The translations under genes were made by a program, and so were the position numbers. From Utricularia gibba (taxonomy: Eukaryota; Streptophyta; Magnoliopsida; Lamiales; Lentibulariaceae), in NCBI GenBank assembly GCA_002189035.1, contig NEEC01000013.1:2914001-2978000 (forward strand): DNA of 64,000 nucleotides. Direction: 5' to 3'. Under the pieces are notes generated by a model. The model did not search any database. It was not told the DNA's origin and saw nothing but the letters and a program-made list of their open reading frames with translations. Numbering within the stretch: position 1 is the first letter of the stretch; every line of letters begins with the position of its first letter. Positions 1-12,672 of this stretch are shown here, in pieces.

Positions 1-2781
1 CACTTAGAGAAGATTGCAAAAGCCTTGTAAGTTTAGAATCTCGATAGGGAATGTGGGATGCTTTCCCTTCACTAAGCTTCCCAATAACCTGAAAATCAAC
101 CGATTTCAGAATTTAACACGAGAGTGGAAATGATACAAGATAAAGGAAGAACACAGTGTAGTCACATAAGTTTGCAGAGTGTGGAACTGGTTTGGATGAA
201 AACCATTTCAATTCAAAGGGCAATTCAAAATACTAACAGTGCCTAGCGTCAGCAAACTTTTATTGATGTATGATCCTTCCTTTCTTCTCAAGCCAATTGT
301 TTCAGTTTTTGAACTTTCAGATCCTGCTAGATCAATCAGGTTCTGCATATAGAGGAGCTGCTGAATAATTTCTGCTAGCAATTACTGATATAAATCATTC
401 CAGATGACGAAAAAATATGTATAATTACCAGCTGTGAGAACGTCACTCCATCGTAATCATCTCCATGTGCACTACTCTCAATCATCTAAAGCAATTCAAT
501 TTTAAATATTAAAAGGACCGGACAAGTAACAAGTATCACAAACACATTGATTAAAGAAAGTTGAAAACGGGAGGTGGTTGTGAGATAGCATATTTAGAAA
601 AAGGATGAGAATGTGCTAAGATAACCAACTAATTTGCAGGTACCAAAAGCTTGATGAATTTACCGCAAAGAATAGATCATTTAGAATGATTACTCCTTGT
701 GTAAAGGGAATGTCAAAGTTCATGGAATATCGCCTCTCAAGTGCACAGTATAAACATACCATTTTTAATGCTAATGCATCATTGTCATAGGATATGTTAA
801 CAACCTGGTCAGTAACATTTTCAAATATGCTACACGTACCAAGGTGAATATAGTATGACTACGGCTGCTGAATAGGTTGAAATTATTTGATCCAACATGC
901 CGATGCTCTGTGAAGGCCAATGATTGTTGCACAATTATTGTGGAAGCCATGAAACTTGTTAGAGAAAATGCATCCTATAGAGCAACTTCCGTTGACTACT
1001 TTTATTAAGAGACCAGCACGTGTGCATTAGTATGAACCAAAACAAGCACCAAGAATAATGGAATCTACCTTCTCCGGCAGCAATGAATGAAAGAGCATGT
1101 CCTGGTGACAAAACGACTTCCTCCTTAATGCCCTCAACGTAAGTTCCCTGTTGACACATGGGATATCAAAATCTGAAGGGCCCAATTGACGAGACATTGT
1201 AAGTAGGAAATAACCTGTGCATCCTCTCTCACACGAAGATTCTGGCCAGTGGGGTCCAGCAAATCATTAATCACCTGGGGGGAAAGACGATAAATGTACA
1301 TGAAAACAGAAAACACTGCAAAACCATATATTGAAACGAGTACTGAATTCAGTATAATGGGATGCCAAGATACGAGGTACTTGAGACTAAACAATTAAAG
1401 CTCAAAATTAACCAACCTCGTTGTAAATTTCAAGATATGAAACCCGGAGTAGAAATTCACGGCCAGGGGTCTGAAAAAAATAACCACCATCAGTACTGAT
1501 GCAATGATCTGATTTCTATAAAACAACCCAGCATAAAAGGATAAATGAAATGCCTTCATCGCCAAACGGATAAAAGTTAACATACATCTTGAATGATGCT
1601 AAAAACATCTTTTATGGCAAGGGGAATGACTCCTGGAGAACTTTGGTCACCCTAATAAATATAAACATGAGTAAAAAACCGTGACAAAAGACATCAAATT
1701 AGTGATATGGTCTTGCAGCATATGAACAATCAATGTACGCTTACATGCATTGTGTGTGTCTTTCCGCTACTAGTAACACCATAAGCAAAAACAGTTCCTG
1801 CAAGTCAGCCTTCCAAGAATTAATACCGGTCGATTAATAGATCTCTCATTGAAAATTTAATCAATAGAATAAGATTCCTTATCGCATGACATGAACGGAT
1901 AAAGAAAACCAGTTACTCGTACCATTTACACCTTCCATGGCAGCCTTGACAACAGGCCGGGCAGCTACTTCATACACTTCATCAGTGCTTGTACTTGGTC
2001 CGAAAACCCTATCTATAATTGCATACAGGACAAGAGATCAAATTGCCAGCCTTACAGAAACCAATTAGGTACAAATCAGATGCTATATCAAATTAATGGG
2101 AATAAAGATAAATATGTGAAGGTAATGAATGGCATATAAATGCATTCAGTTAATAAACCATACAACTCCATGCACGGCGCTACAATAAACATTTTTCTGC
2201 TAAGCCCACAAAGGATTACGTTCACAGGAACAAGAACAGAAGAAATAGCGTACCGAATGCAAACGCAGTTACTGGATTGTACTCATTGCGAACAATTTTC
2301 TCCCCATCTGCATACCATGCGATCTCATCTCCTCTTTGATACTCTCTTTCACTGGAATCACGATCAACAAAGGAATCCAGTTACTCAATTTGCAATTCAA
2401 ATCACAGTATATGCATGCGATCTAAAAATCAATTCAGGCCAGATCTACAATTAACCTCAGCGGTCGAAATCTAATGGTAACAGAAATACTATCTGCCGAT
2501 CTCGATTGACCATCCGCCCTCTCCCCATTCAACTGAGCTTCCATCGACGCGTAACTCACAGGCGTCCTACTCCGGGTATAATCTCCTCTGTTTCTGTTTG
2601 GCGTCGTGGATCTGGACCCGTGACCTCCACTGGCATAAAACGGCGTCGTCGCGGAGCGTGAACGCGGAATCAATCGCCCATTCATCAACGACGACGATGA
2701 AGAAATTGAAGAGTACGGACTGGAAGGTTTACGGTGACCGAAAGGCGAGCTACTTCTTCCTCGTGAAGACGAAGCCGCCAT
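1..2781 (-). CDS. Kinesin-like protein, KIN-7 family (5' part, runs off left edge)
   Basis: Plus-end microtubule motor. Exons read right to left: 2781-2456, 2351-2254, 2012-1923, 1797-1745, 1651-1586, 1470-1417, 1274-1215, 1147-1069, 907-840, 485-429, 342-238, 88 to beyond the window; every junction keeps frame. About 381 residues are visible. The first ~95 residues are a Ser/Arg/Pro-rich leader (starts [15 protein letters not shown]), then the motor domain begins at [10 protein letters not shown]. Motor motifs seen: P-loop [13 protein letters not shown] near residue 178, switch [12 protein letters not shown], switch [12 protein letters not shown], and [12 protein letters not shown] just before the edge. 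The long Ser-rich leader is typical of plant KIN-7 members of the mitochondrial/plastid MKRP group (KIN-7D/E/F-like); organelle targeting is inferred, not shown. The start is the first ATG of the open frame. The coiled-coil tail lies outside the window. Confidence 0.93.
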
Positions 2782-5146
2782 TTCTTCCAATTTCCTACTC
2801 AGCAAATTCAGCTCCAATTAATCTGGAAGCGCGGAAACCGCAACGCAAACAACAGTGCAAGGCAGGGGAGGCAACGGTTAGATTTCAAACGCCTCGAACA
2901 AGCAAGCTAAGCGCCATTGCTCCATTTTCCGAACTCTCAGCAAAATCCTCTCAACTTCAACGAGCTTCACCTCAAAACCACACCGTACCCCTCAGATTCA
3001 CCGAGGGGACACTCCTGGTTTTCGTCTTCTTCAAGACATCGGAGAACAAAGAGAGAGAAGTGCGTGGAGAACTGGTGGCGAGGGAAGGAAAACGACGGAG
3101 AGAGCTTTTCGTTTTACTGCTATTTAAGTAGCTCACTCCCGAGTCCCAACGGAGTTTGAAATTTAAAATACTTGAATACGCATAGTTGATGTCGCCAGAG
3201 CGGTTTTCGTCGTGCCCCAGAAGCGCACAACCGCCACTGCACGTCGTACAACATTTGCTGACTCATCACATCGCGTCTACTAATTAAACTACTTTTATCT
3301 ACCGTAATTTACATCCACCCATGCAGCAAGCATCAAAATACACACACCTAATTTACATGAAAAAATTAGTAATTTTTTAAAAGCGATTTGAATTTAATTT
3401 TCAGGTGCTAAACGCATGGGTCCAATTCGAAAAATTTTGACTGACGGAATGAGCGGGAATGACAGTGACAAAGGGTGCCCCCGCAACATTAAAAGGAAAA
3501 CTGCTTTTCTGGGATGAATTTATTATTAAAAACAACAAACTGAATTTAAATATAATAATATATGGGATGAATTGATTTCATTTAAAAGAATATTTAATTA
3601 AAGATTCTAAACATGATTAGATGTTTCTAAATATAGTCTAAATCATTAATTTATTATCATTTAACCAATATATATCATAAGTCTTTGTTTTAATGACAGA
3701 ATTTAGATATTTATTAATTTTTAAATAATATTTACAAAGGTGTGGAATAATCAATCATAGGTAGGTAGGTGTTCCCACTTTTTATTGTTCTTAAAAGCTA
3801 ACTTGGGGTTTTCAAATCCTACATCGTACCAAAACACACATTTCCATATAAAAATCACTTTTAGCTTAATTGTTTTTAATTATTCCTTATCCCTTCATTT
3901 TATTTCATCTTTGTGGAGATCATAGCTTCATCTTATTTATGTTTTTTACAGCATGTAGAGTTTGAGTTGAGTTGAGTTGTGATGAGATGGACAACAAACA
4001 AAGGAACCACTCATAGACAATGGTACTTGGTGACTCACTCAATGGGATGCATGTGAGGGTTTTGATTAGGCCGTACTCCATATTTTTTTAACCTTAGTCT
4101 TTGTAATCATCACAAAAATATTAATGAAAATTAAAATTGTAAAATGATATAAAAAAATTGGAGAATAGGAAAATTTATTTTTTAAAATAAATTCTCTGAA
4201 TTTTGGACTTATTTTAATGAGTGAACTAAAAAAATATACAGTGTATTCATTTAATTGTAGCAACTGAACAAGAAAGCAATGGAAGCCCATAGAAGCCCAT
4301 GGGGAGGGCCCAAAAACATCGTACGGTTTACGTAATTTTCAGTTTACCTGGAAAAATAAAAATGAAAGAGAGAGAAATAAAGGAATGGGAAAGGGAACAG
4401 GGAACGTGGTTGCGCTCCACTCGTAACGATTGGTCAGTGCCAGCTGTCGCCCAATGTATCCCCGAACAACATGAAATATCTCCATTGCAGCCTCTGCACA
4501 ACTGATCGGTGTGTGGGAATGGGTGTGGCTTCGTCGGAGAATGTATATTTAATTTCTCGATTTTGCTATTTAATGCGAAAACCAGTGATGGGTCTTCGTT
4601 GATTTTGGGTTTTTTTGGTGGTTTGTCTTTACAGTTCATCAACGCGCGTTCGGCATTCTTTCCTTGTTGAATCTTCCAGGCTTTTCGTTGTCTGTGTCGT
4701 CTGCTTGGTTTCTTCCCAGTCGCTATCAGATCTGCGTCTTCCAGTTCTTTTGGGAACTCCGGGAAAGTAGTAAAGCCGCGTTGTTTTGAGGTGGGTTTCC
4801 TTAGGTTTGACTTTTTCTTGGAATGTTTTCTTAGGTTTGCCTTTTGGTATCATCTTTTATGGATTTGGCGCCCCGCGATGTGGGATCTTATCATTATGCG
4901 GAAATTGCAGGTGAAATCTTGAGGAGGATTTGAAGTAATTGGAATTTGCCGGCTGGGGATACTCTTCTGTTTAGTTGTGATCTGGGGTTTGTGGGAAATT
5001 GAATAAAAATAGTACCAATCACTTTGTGTCGACTTAAAGTTTAGGGAGGAGGACATCAGTAATGTTGCTTGTCGTTGAGTTCTACTTAGAATTCTGAATT
5101 TCGTTTCCAAAAATTGCTAGCTTAGTTAGTTCGAAGGTGTTCGTCG
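2782..5146. other. Intergenic region: divergent promoters of kinesin and PP2C, PP2C leader
   Basis: About 2.4 kb separates the kinesin start (minus) from the PP2C start (plus). 3160-4300 is AT-rich without a supported gene. The stretch from roughly 4550 to 5146 is T-rich and probably holds the 5' untranslated region of the phosphatase, possibly with an intron. Open frames here (for example on the plus strand over 2598-3131) overlap the kinesin first exon antisense and resemble no family I know. Confidence 0.5.
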
Positions 5147-7144
5147 ATGGGATCTAGGAAAGATAGGCAGAGTAATCGTGGAGATCTTGTGCCTTTAGCT
5201 GCACTGATATCTAGGGAGTTCAAGAATGAGAAGCTGGAGAAACCAACCGTAAGGTATGGCTCTGCTGCACAGTCCAGGAAGGGGGAAGATTACTTCTTGA
5301 TGAGAAGTGACTGTCAGCGAGTTCCCGGAAGTCAATCATCATCATTCTCCGTTTTTGGGGTATGCAATTTGTAGTTGTTTTCAATCTCCAGTTTGATATG
5401 TTTGATGAAATTTGAAAGCTTTCACTGGCTCATCAAAATTTTCTGATAGACTCTTGGGTAACTTCTGATGTTCCTTGTATTGATATTATCTTCTTTCAGA
5501 TTTTTGATGGGCATAACGGGAGTGCAGCAGCCATTTTTTCAAGAGATCATTTGTTAAACTATGTTTTGGATGCCATTCCTCATGGCCTCGATCGGGATGA
5601 ATGGCTTCATGCCTTACCACGTGCCTTGGTAGCAGGATTTGTTAAAACTGACAAGGTTTTTCAGAGTAAAGGCACGTTATTTCTCATATTAAATGTTGTA
5701 TGTGAACTGAGTTAATCGGAAAGAGGGTCTTTATGAATAGTTGTTCGTGGAAGCTGATACCTCATATCTCCGCTGTGCGCAGGAAAAACTTCTGGGACTA
5801 CGGCAACATTCGTGATAGTCGATGGCTGGACAGTTACAGTGGCATCAGTTGGGGATTCACGCTGTATCCTAGATTGCCCAGGCAGTGGAGTATCTGTTCT
5901 GACAGTTGATCATAGGCTTGAAGAAAATGCAGAAGAGTACGCTTCTTTTATCTTGGCGGTCTTTCTTATTGCACTTCATTGTTGATCTTTAATCTCATAT
6001 CCGATTTTACAGAAGAGAGCGTGTAACAGCAAGCGGGGGTGAAGTTGGGAGGCTTAGTCTTTGTGGTGGTACTGAGGTGAGATATCCCGAAGTCTGTTTG
6101 TGTAGTAGAATTCTTTTCCGAGCTGATTCATTGGAAGATGCGCATCCCTTGTTTTGGGTTGAAAAGCAGCCACGCAGTACTGTACTATTTTCGTATTCAC
6201 TGCTTTATCTCCAGGTTGGTCCTCTTCGTTGTTGGCCCGGAGGTCTATGCCTCTCAAGATCAATTGGGGACATGGATGTTGGCGAATTCATTGTACCTGT
6301 GCCATATGTCAAGCAAGTAAAAGTGAGCCTCCAAATCTCAGTCCTACTTCAGTGTTCTTTTGTATCCCACATTTACTTTTCTCCGCATCTCTGACATTTC
6401 CATTGCTGTGAAGTTGTCCAGCACTGGTGGAAGGCTGATTATCGCCTCTGATGGCGTTTGGGATGCACTTTCATCAGAAACTGCAGCAAAATGTTGCCGT
6501 GGATTGCCTTCAGAACTTGCTGCTAGACAAGTTGTCAAGGTAATATAAATTTAAGTCTGACCGGTAATAATGAGATCCAGAGTTGGTGAAATCTGATGGA
6601 CTGTGAAATATAGGAAACATTGCGCACAAACGGGCTGAAGGATGACACGACTTGCATTGTAGTCGACATAATCCCTCCAGACAACACTACCACAGAGCTG
6701 CCGCCTCCACCTCCACCGAAAAAATACAGCAAGCTTAAGGCTTTCTTTTCAGGGAAGCAGTGTTTTTGGTCTGCTAACAAATTGTCAATGAAACTGTCAT
6801 CAGTTGGGATCGTGGAGGAATTGTTTGAAGAGGGATCGGCAATGCTTGCTGAGAGGTTGGTATCTGGTATTCTGGTGTCCCCACGGTCTGATGTTCACGC
6901 CCGATGATCTTTGGCATTGGACAGGTTGGGACACGATGACCCGGGGGCAGAAGCGAATGGTGGCTTGTTCGTGTGCGCCATCTGCCAGGCGGATCTCGCC
7001 CCGCACGAGGGGATCTCGGTTCACGCGGGCTCCATTTTCTCCATGAGCTCGAAGCCATGGCAAGGCCCATTTCTGTGTGCAGATTGCAGAAACAAGAAGG
7101 ACGCCATGGAAGGGAAACGACCCAGCGGAGTCAAAGTCGTATAA
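5147..7144 (+). CDS. Protein phosphatase 2C (At1g47380/At1g68410-like clade)
   Basis: Mn/Mg-dependent Ser/Thr phosphatase. Exons: 5147-5359, 5500-5665, 5783-5936, 6013-6076, 6215-6322, 6414-6539, 6614-6855, 6925-7144; the joined frame gives 430 aa, the usual length for this clade. PP2C motifs in order: RKGEDYFLM, metal-binding FDGHNGSAAA, SGTTATFVIVDGW with VASVGDSRC, GGLCLSRSIGDMDVG, LIIASDGVWDAL, and LKDDTTCIVVDI. After the catalytic domain comes a proline run (ELPPPPPPKKYSKLKAFFSG) and a tail with two CxxC pairs (VCAICQADL and FLCADCRNKK), which could bind zinc; this tail belongs to the clade but its role is unknown to me. It is a non-ABA-type PP2C of unassigned physiology. The gene lies 291 bp upstream of the mannosidase gene in the same direction. 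Confidence 0.92.
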
Positions 7145-7284
7145 CAGGATGATAGCTAGCCCGGCTCGTCATCACAATTCATTGATTCATCAGGAATTCA
7201 TTTTTCTTGTTGTTGTCGTCCACTGTTTTTTTGTTCCTGGTTAGGCAACCCATTGTATTGTTTTGGACATCATTGTCGATATCG

Positions 7285-7290
7285 AATAAA
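7285..7290 (+). terminator. Candidate polyadenylation signal of the PP2C gene
   Basis: An AATAAA hexamer lies 140 bp past the PP2C stop codon and about 145 bp before the next start codon. Position fits a plant near-upstream poly(A) element, but plant signals are loose and this is inferred from position alone. Confidence 0.4.
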
Positions 7291-7435
7291 ATACCAGTCT
7301 GCCCTCGCGAGTTGCTGGACATCTAATATGCCCCTGATTTGTAAGGCGTTTTTTGGCCCTGTCCTAATCCAAGAAAAAAGGTGGCATTTCTGTGTTGTTT
7401 TTTTCTTGTGTGGGTGCGTGTAGTTCACTCGATCT

Positions 7436-10400
7436 ATGGCTTTCTCCTCTCGCCGCGCCGGCGGAGGCTGGGCGTCATCTCTCCTGCCGACGGCAAGATA
7501 CGGAGGAAAGCAAAATAGGAAGCTGAGGAAGCGGGGAGCGGGCGCCGTTATCGATTTCGTGATATCCAATTTTTTCACGATTGGTCTCGGGATAACGATC
7601 ACGTTCTTTCTCGTCATTGTCTTTCGATTCGCCGCTGCTCCGAACCCTCTACGTTTTCGCGGCTCATCTCAGTTTAGATCGTTTAGGACTCGGAAGCCCG
7701 TAGCTCATAAATCTCCCAATGCTACTAATTTGGCGGCATCCGTTGACATCACTACCAAAGACTTATATGACAAGATCCAGTTCCTGGATGAGGATGGCGG
7801 CGCGTGGAAACAGGGGTGGCGTGTAACTTATCGAGGGAATGAATGGGATGAGGAGAAACTGAAGATTTTCGTGGTGCCCCATTCCCACAATGATCCTGGG
7901 TGGAAGCTCACGGTTGATGAGTATTATGAGCGTCAGTCCAGGCACATCATTGATACTATCGTGGAGACGCTATCTAAGGTTATATCATTTTTTCCCCCTT
8001 AATTCACCTGAATGCTCAAGTTTGAAGCTTTTAGTGATGGAAGCATAAAATGTTTGACTTCTCCATTTTTCTTAGGTATTCTCTGAAAGTTTGTTGAAGG
8101 TTTCTGTTAAATTCGCTGGCATTTAGGTGCAAATAAACTTGACTGGCTATTGTGGCTTGCAGGACACTAGAAGAAAGTTCATATGGGAAGAAATGTCTTA
8201 CTTGGAGAAGTGGTGGAGAGATACCTCGGATGTGAAAAGGGATTCCTTCATCAACTTGGTGAGAAGTGGGCAGCTCGAAATAGTTGGAGGTGGATGGGTG
8301 ATGAATGATGAGGTAGAGAAGACCGGGATTTTGTAGCTGTCTGTGTCATTCTATCCGATTTTATGTATAGGAAATTCCTTATGTCTGTATTTTTCATACT
8401 GATGAATTCTGAAGCTTCATGTTAAAAAATGGAGGGTTTGTCTTCTAACATACTTTTCTTTGTAACTTTCTGCAGGCTAATTCACATTATTTTGCCATAA
8501 TTGAACAGGTATAGTATAATGGAACTGTACTTTTATGCTATGTTTATCTACAGAATAGTTATTTTCCTCCCGTCTCATATTTCCTCACTTTTGAAATGAG
8601 TATTTCAGATTACAGAGGGAAACTTGTGGCTAAATGAAACTGTGGGTGTTGTTCCAAAGAATTCGTGGTCAATAGATCCATTTGGATATTCATCCACGAT
8701 GTCTTATCTTCTTCGTCGCATGGGTTTTGAGAACATGCTTATTCAGAGAACGCATTATGAGCTGAAGAAGGAGCTAGCGTTGCACAAGAATTTGGAGTAT
8801 GTTTGGAGGCAGAACTGGGATGCTGATGAAACAACTGATATCTTTGTTCACATGATGCCCTTTTACTCTTATGATATTCCACATACCTGTGGACCGGAGC
8901 CTGCTGTTTGTTGTCAGTTTGACTTTGCCCGGATGCCTGGGTTTGTTTATGAGCGTTGTCCCTGGGGAAAACATCCTGTAGAGACTGACCAGGAAAATGT
9001 GAAGGAGCGGGCCCTTACATTGTTGGATCAGTACAGAAAAAAGTCAACACTTTACCGAACTAATACGCTTCTTGTTCCACTTGGTGATGACTTTCGCTAT
9101 ATTGGAATTGATGAAGCTGAAGCTCAGTTTAGGAATTACCAGTCCCTGTTCGATTATATCAACTCCGATCCTAGCTTGCATGCTGAAGCTCAGTTTGGTA
9201 CTTTAGATGACTATTTTCGTACGCTACGTGATGAGGTCGATAGGAGAAATTATTCACGAACTGGTGAAATAGGCTCTGGTGAGATCAGTGGTTTCCCCTC
9301 CTTAACAGGTGATTTCTTCACCTACGCTGATAGAAATGAAGATTATTGGAGTGGTTACTATGTTTCTAGGCCTTTCTTCAAGGCTGTTGACCGTGTACTG
9401 GAGCAAACACTACGTGGTGCTGAAATGATGATGACTTTTCTTTTAGGATACTGCCACAAAATACAGTGTGAGAGGCTACCTAGTAGTTTTTCGTACAAGT
9501 TGACCTCTGCTAGGCGAAATTTAGCCCTTTTTCAGCATCATGATGGTGTGACAGGTACAGCCAAAGATCATGTGGTCAAGGATTATGGGGTGCGGATGCA
9601 TTTGGCTCTGCATGATTTGCAAATTTTTATGTCCAAAGCTGTTGAAGTTCTATTAGGAATTCGCCATGACAAGAATGATCAGAATCCGGCAAACTTTGAA
9701 CCTGCACAAACAAGATCTGCATATGATGCTCAACCCGTTCATAAGGCTATTAGTGCTCGTGAAGGTACTGTGCAGACTGTAGTAGTTTTCAACCCAGTGG
9801 AGCAAACAAGGGATGAGATAGTGATGTTGGTAGTTGAAAGGCCGGATGTCACAGTATTGGACTCCAACTGGACCTGTATCAAGAGTCAGATCTCTCCTGA
9901 ACTACACCCTGATCAAAAGGTGATGTTTACTGGAAGACATCGGCTTTATTGGAAATCATCCATTCCTGCTTTGGGCTTGCAGACTTACTATGTTGCGAAT
10001 GGTTTCGTTGGATGTGAGAAGGCCAAACCAGCAGCCCTGAGAATATTAGGTCAGTCTCAGCAACCCTCATGCCCAACCTCTTATGCCTGTTCTGTTATAG
10101 AGGGCGACACAGTTGATATTGGTAATCAACATTTGACACTTTCATTTAGTGCACAGTATGGTTTGCTACAAAAGATAAGCCAAAAGGATGGCCACTCGAA
10201 CATTGTGGGAGAAGAAATAGCAATGTATTCTAGCACTGAAAGTGGAGCCTATCTCTTTAAGCCAAATGGTGATGCAGAGCCCCTCTCGCTTCCTGTTGGA
10301 CAATTGGTGATTTCTGAGGGCCATTTGGTTCAGGAGTGCCATTCCTACCCGAAAACAAAATGGGACAAGGCCCCTATCTCTCACAGCACCCGTGTATATA

Positions 10401-11347
10401 ACATCGAGAACACCATACAAGCGTTCATTATTGAGAAAGAGTATCATGTTGAGCTTGTGGGGCATGACTACGATAACAAGGAGCTTGTCGTTAGATACAA
10501 GACTGACATCTATAACAATAGAATCTTTTACTCTGATCTGAATGGTTTCCAGATGAGTCGCAGGGAAACTTATGACAAGATACCTGTGCAGGGTAATTAC
10601 TACCCGATGCCTTCTCTTGCATTTATTCAAAGCTCCAGAGGAGAACGGTTTTCTGTTCACACTAAGCAGTCCTTGGGTGCTGCAACCTTAAAAGATGGAT
10701 GGCTGGAAGTCATGCTTGATCGCCGACTGGTTAAGGATGATGGGCGTGGTCTGGGCCAAGGTGTGCTGGATAATCATCCCATGAATGTGATTTTCCACTT
10801 GACTGTTGAATTCAACATTTCAGCACCTGCAGATCCCATCTCAAAATCTCACCCTTTGAATCCAACCTTGTTCTCTCATCTGGTTGGTGCTCATCTGAAC
10901 CACCCAATGCACATCTTCATTGCTAAGAGCCCTGAATCTATATCTGCGCAGCCACCACCAAGATCCTTCTCTCCTTTGGCAGCCTCATTGCCGTGTGATC
11001 TGCATGTTGTGAACTTGAAGGTGATTCGGCCTATGAGTTACTCGCAGCAGCTCCCGGGAGAGCCCAAGTTCGCCCTCGTCCTGCATAGGAGACACTGGGA
11101 TTCTTCGTATTGTAGAAGGGGCAGGGTGCAGTGCTCCACTATGGCCCATGAGGCTGTAAATTTGTTTGACATGTTCAGAGGCATCACGGTGTTGAGTGCA
11201 AAACCAACCTCCATCAATCTTCTTCATGATGACACTGACCTGCTCGGCTACAACGAGCATTTTGCAGTGGGAGCTCAGGAAGGTCACGTACTTATCTCTC
11301 CCATGGAAATACAAGCCTACAAGCTTCATCTACAGCTTCAGGAGTAG
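7436..11347 (+). CDS. GMII: Golgi alpha-mannosidase II
   Basis: Type II membrane glycosidase (GH38) that removes the alpha-1,3 and alpha-1,6 mannoses from GlcNAcMan5GlcNAc2 in the medial Golgi, on the way to complex N-glycans (Arabidopsis HGL1). Exons: 7436-7978, 8163-8312, 8476-8508 (only 11 codons), and one large exon 8609-11347; 1154 aa, close to the plant family length. Short basic cytosolic tail, then one membrane anchor at about residues 41-65 (IDFVISNFFTIGLGITITFF). Catalytic signatures: VVPHSHNDPGWKLT near 147 (zinc ligands), WSIDPFGYSSTMSYLL near 264 whose Asp is the family nucleophile, and FQHHDGVTGTAKDH. The C-terminal beta-rich half is complete to the stop. The start is the first ATG after a pyrimidine-rich leader. 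No damage seen. Confidence 0.96.
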
Positions 11348-11551
11348 TGTGCCGCAGCTTGGCAGCACGTATACCCATGAATCATGTGAATTATGGGCAG
11401 AATCGCTTGATGCTTCTGCACAGTCAACAAATAGGGGGAGACAAATCTTCCCACTGAGAGGAAGTTCGCACAGAGAGCTTGGAACTGGGGTTTTGTAGAA
11501 CTAGATTGTGATTTTGTACATGTACTCCAAGGAAGTCGTTTTCTGCTTCAG

Positions 11552-11568
11552 GCTGCTGCTGCTGCTGC
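11552..11568 (+). repeat. Short CTG/GCT trinucleotide run in the GMII 3' region
   Basis: About six tandem GCT units roughly 200 bp after the GMII stop codon, probably in the 3' untranslated region. No function inferred. Confidence 0.6.
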
Positions 11569-11931
11569 GTCACTGTTTGTCTGGTTAAGAGAGGTTTGAC
11601 TCAGCACACAGAGTATGACTTGTGAATGAATGTATGTGCTTAACTTAGTTTGAATGTTTATTCGATCCTGCAATGGATGTTCTCATGATTTGGTCATTCC
11701 CTGTGCAGATTCGTACACTGTGTGCTGCATTATACGCAATAATCAAACTTTTGATTTCCCCCACTTGAATATTTTCCCTTTATAAAGAAGATGCTGTCAC
11801 TCTTTTTCAGGAGCCGAAGATTTATTCCTCGTCGTGGCTCCCTCTTTTTCCTCCCTTTTCTCGGCATACTTCCGGTTCCCAACAGTTTCCTGCTTCGCTT
11901 TTTATTCGTTCGTCATCTTTTACCTTTTGGC

Positions 11932-12672
11932 ATGAGAATGAGCTGCAACGGCTGCAGGGTTTTGCGCAAAGGCTGCTCCCCTGAGTGTACTCTCAGACCC
12001 TGTCTTGATTGGATCCCCTCCCCGGCTTCCCAGGCCAACGCCGTCCTCTTCCTCGCCAAGTTCTACGGCCGCGCCGGCCTTGTCAACCTCATCAACGCCG
12101 GCCTCGGCAATCTCCACCCTGGTCAGTCGCTACCCATAAAATTGGCAGGGAATGGTTTCAATTTTAAATTGTTTTGTATTAGTAAATGAGTATGGGAGCT
12201 GAGAAATGTAGCATTTGTAGAGATTTTCAAGTCATTGCTGTACGAAGCCTGTGGGCGTATCATCAATCCGGTGGGAGGAGCTACGGGGCTGATGGGTTCT
12301 GGAGAATGGGCACGGTGTCAGGCTGCCGTCGACGCCGTCCTCGACGGTTCAACGCTCTTGACGGAAGTATCAGGGGACGAAGACTCCGGAGGTCTCCTGT
12401 GGGACCCAGTTCAAAGCTGCAACATCCGCCGCATAAAGCGGTCCCCAGCCTCCAGTTCTACGGCAGCAGCCGCCACAAACGAGGCACCGGAAAAGTTCAC
12501 AATCACGGGGTGGGAAGGCAGAGGAGACGACAACAACTTCACGTCTACCGGGAATGTGGAGAGAGCGCTGCGGACCCCAACCCCTCCGCCGGTTCCCCGG
12601 GAACCCGACGAGGCTCCGTCCCCTGAACCCCCACTGGAGTTGACTCTAGGCGCAAAAATGAGTCATCTATAA
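11932..12672 (+). CDS. LOB-domain (LBD) class II transcription factor, LBD41/42-like
   Basis: Plant-specific nuclear DNA-binding factor. Two exons, 11932-12121 and 12221-12672, give 213 aa. The LOB domain starts at the N-terminus: the C-block is [15 protein letters not shown] (C-x2-C-x6-C-x3-C), followed by the GAS-type block [15 protein letters not shown] and [34 protein letters not shown] and the lack of the LX6L coiled coil mark class II (LBD37-42 group), whose known members act in nitrogen, anthocyanin and hypoxia responses. The C-terminal part is Pro/Ser/Thr-rich and ends in PPLELTLGA, which contains an LxLxL (EAR-type) repression motif eight residues before the stop. The intron sits between GNLHP and IFKSL, as in the family. 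Repressor activity is inferred from the motif. Confidence 0.9.

Noticed and set aside
2598-3131. 177-codon plus-strand frame overlapping the kinesin first exon
   Set aside because: Antisense to the Ser-rich kinesin leader, low complexity, no family match.
10166-10660. 164-codon frame antisense to alpha-mannosidase II
   Set aside because: Lies wholly opposite a conserved coding exon, has no motif, and is expected from codon bias of the sense strand.
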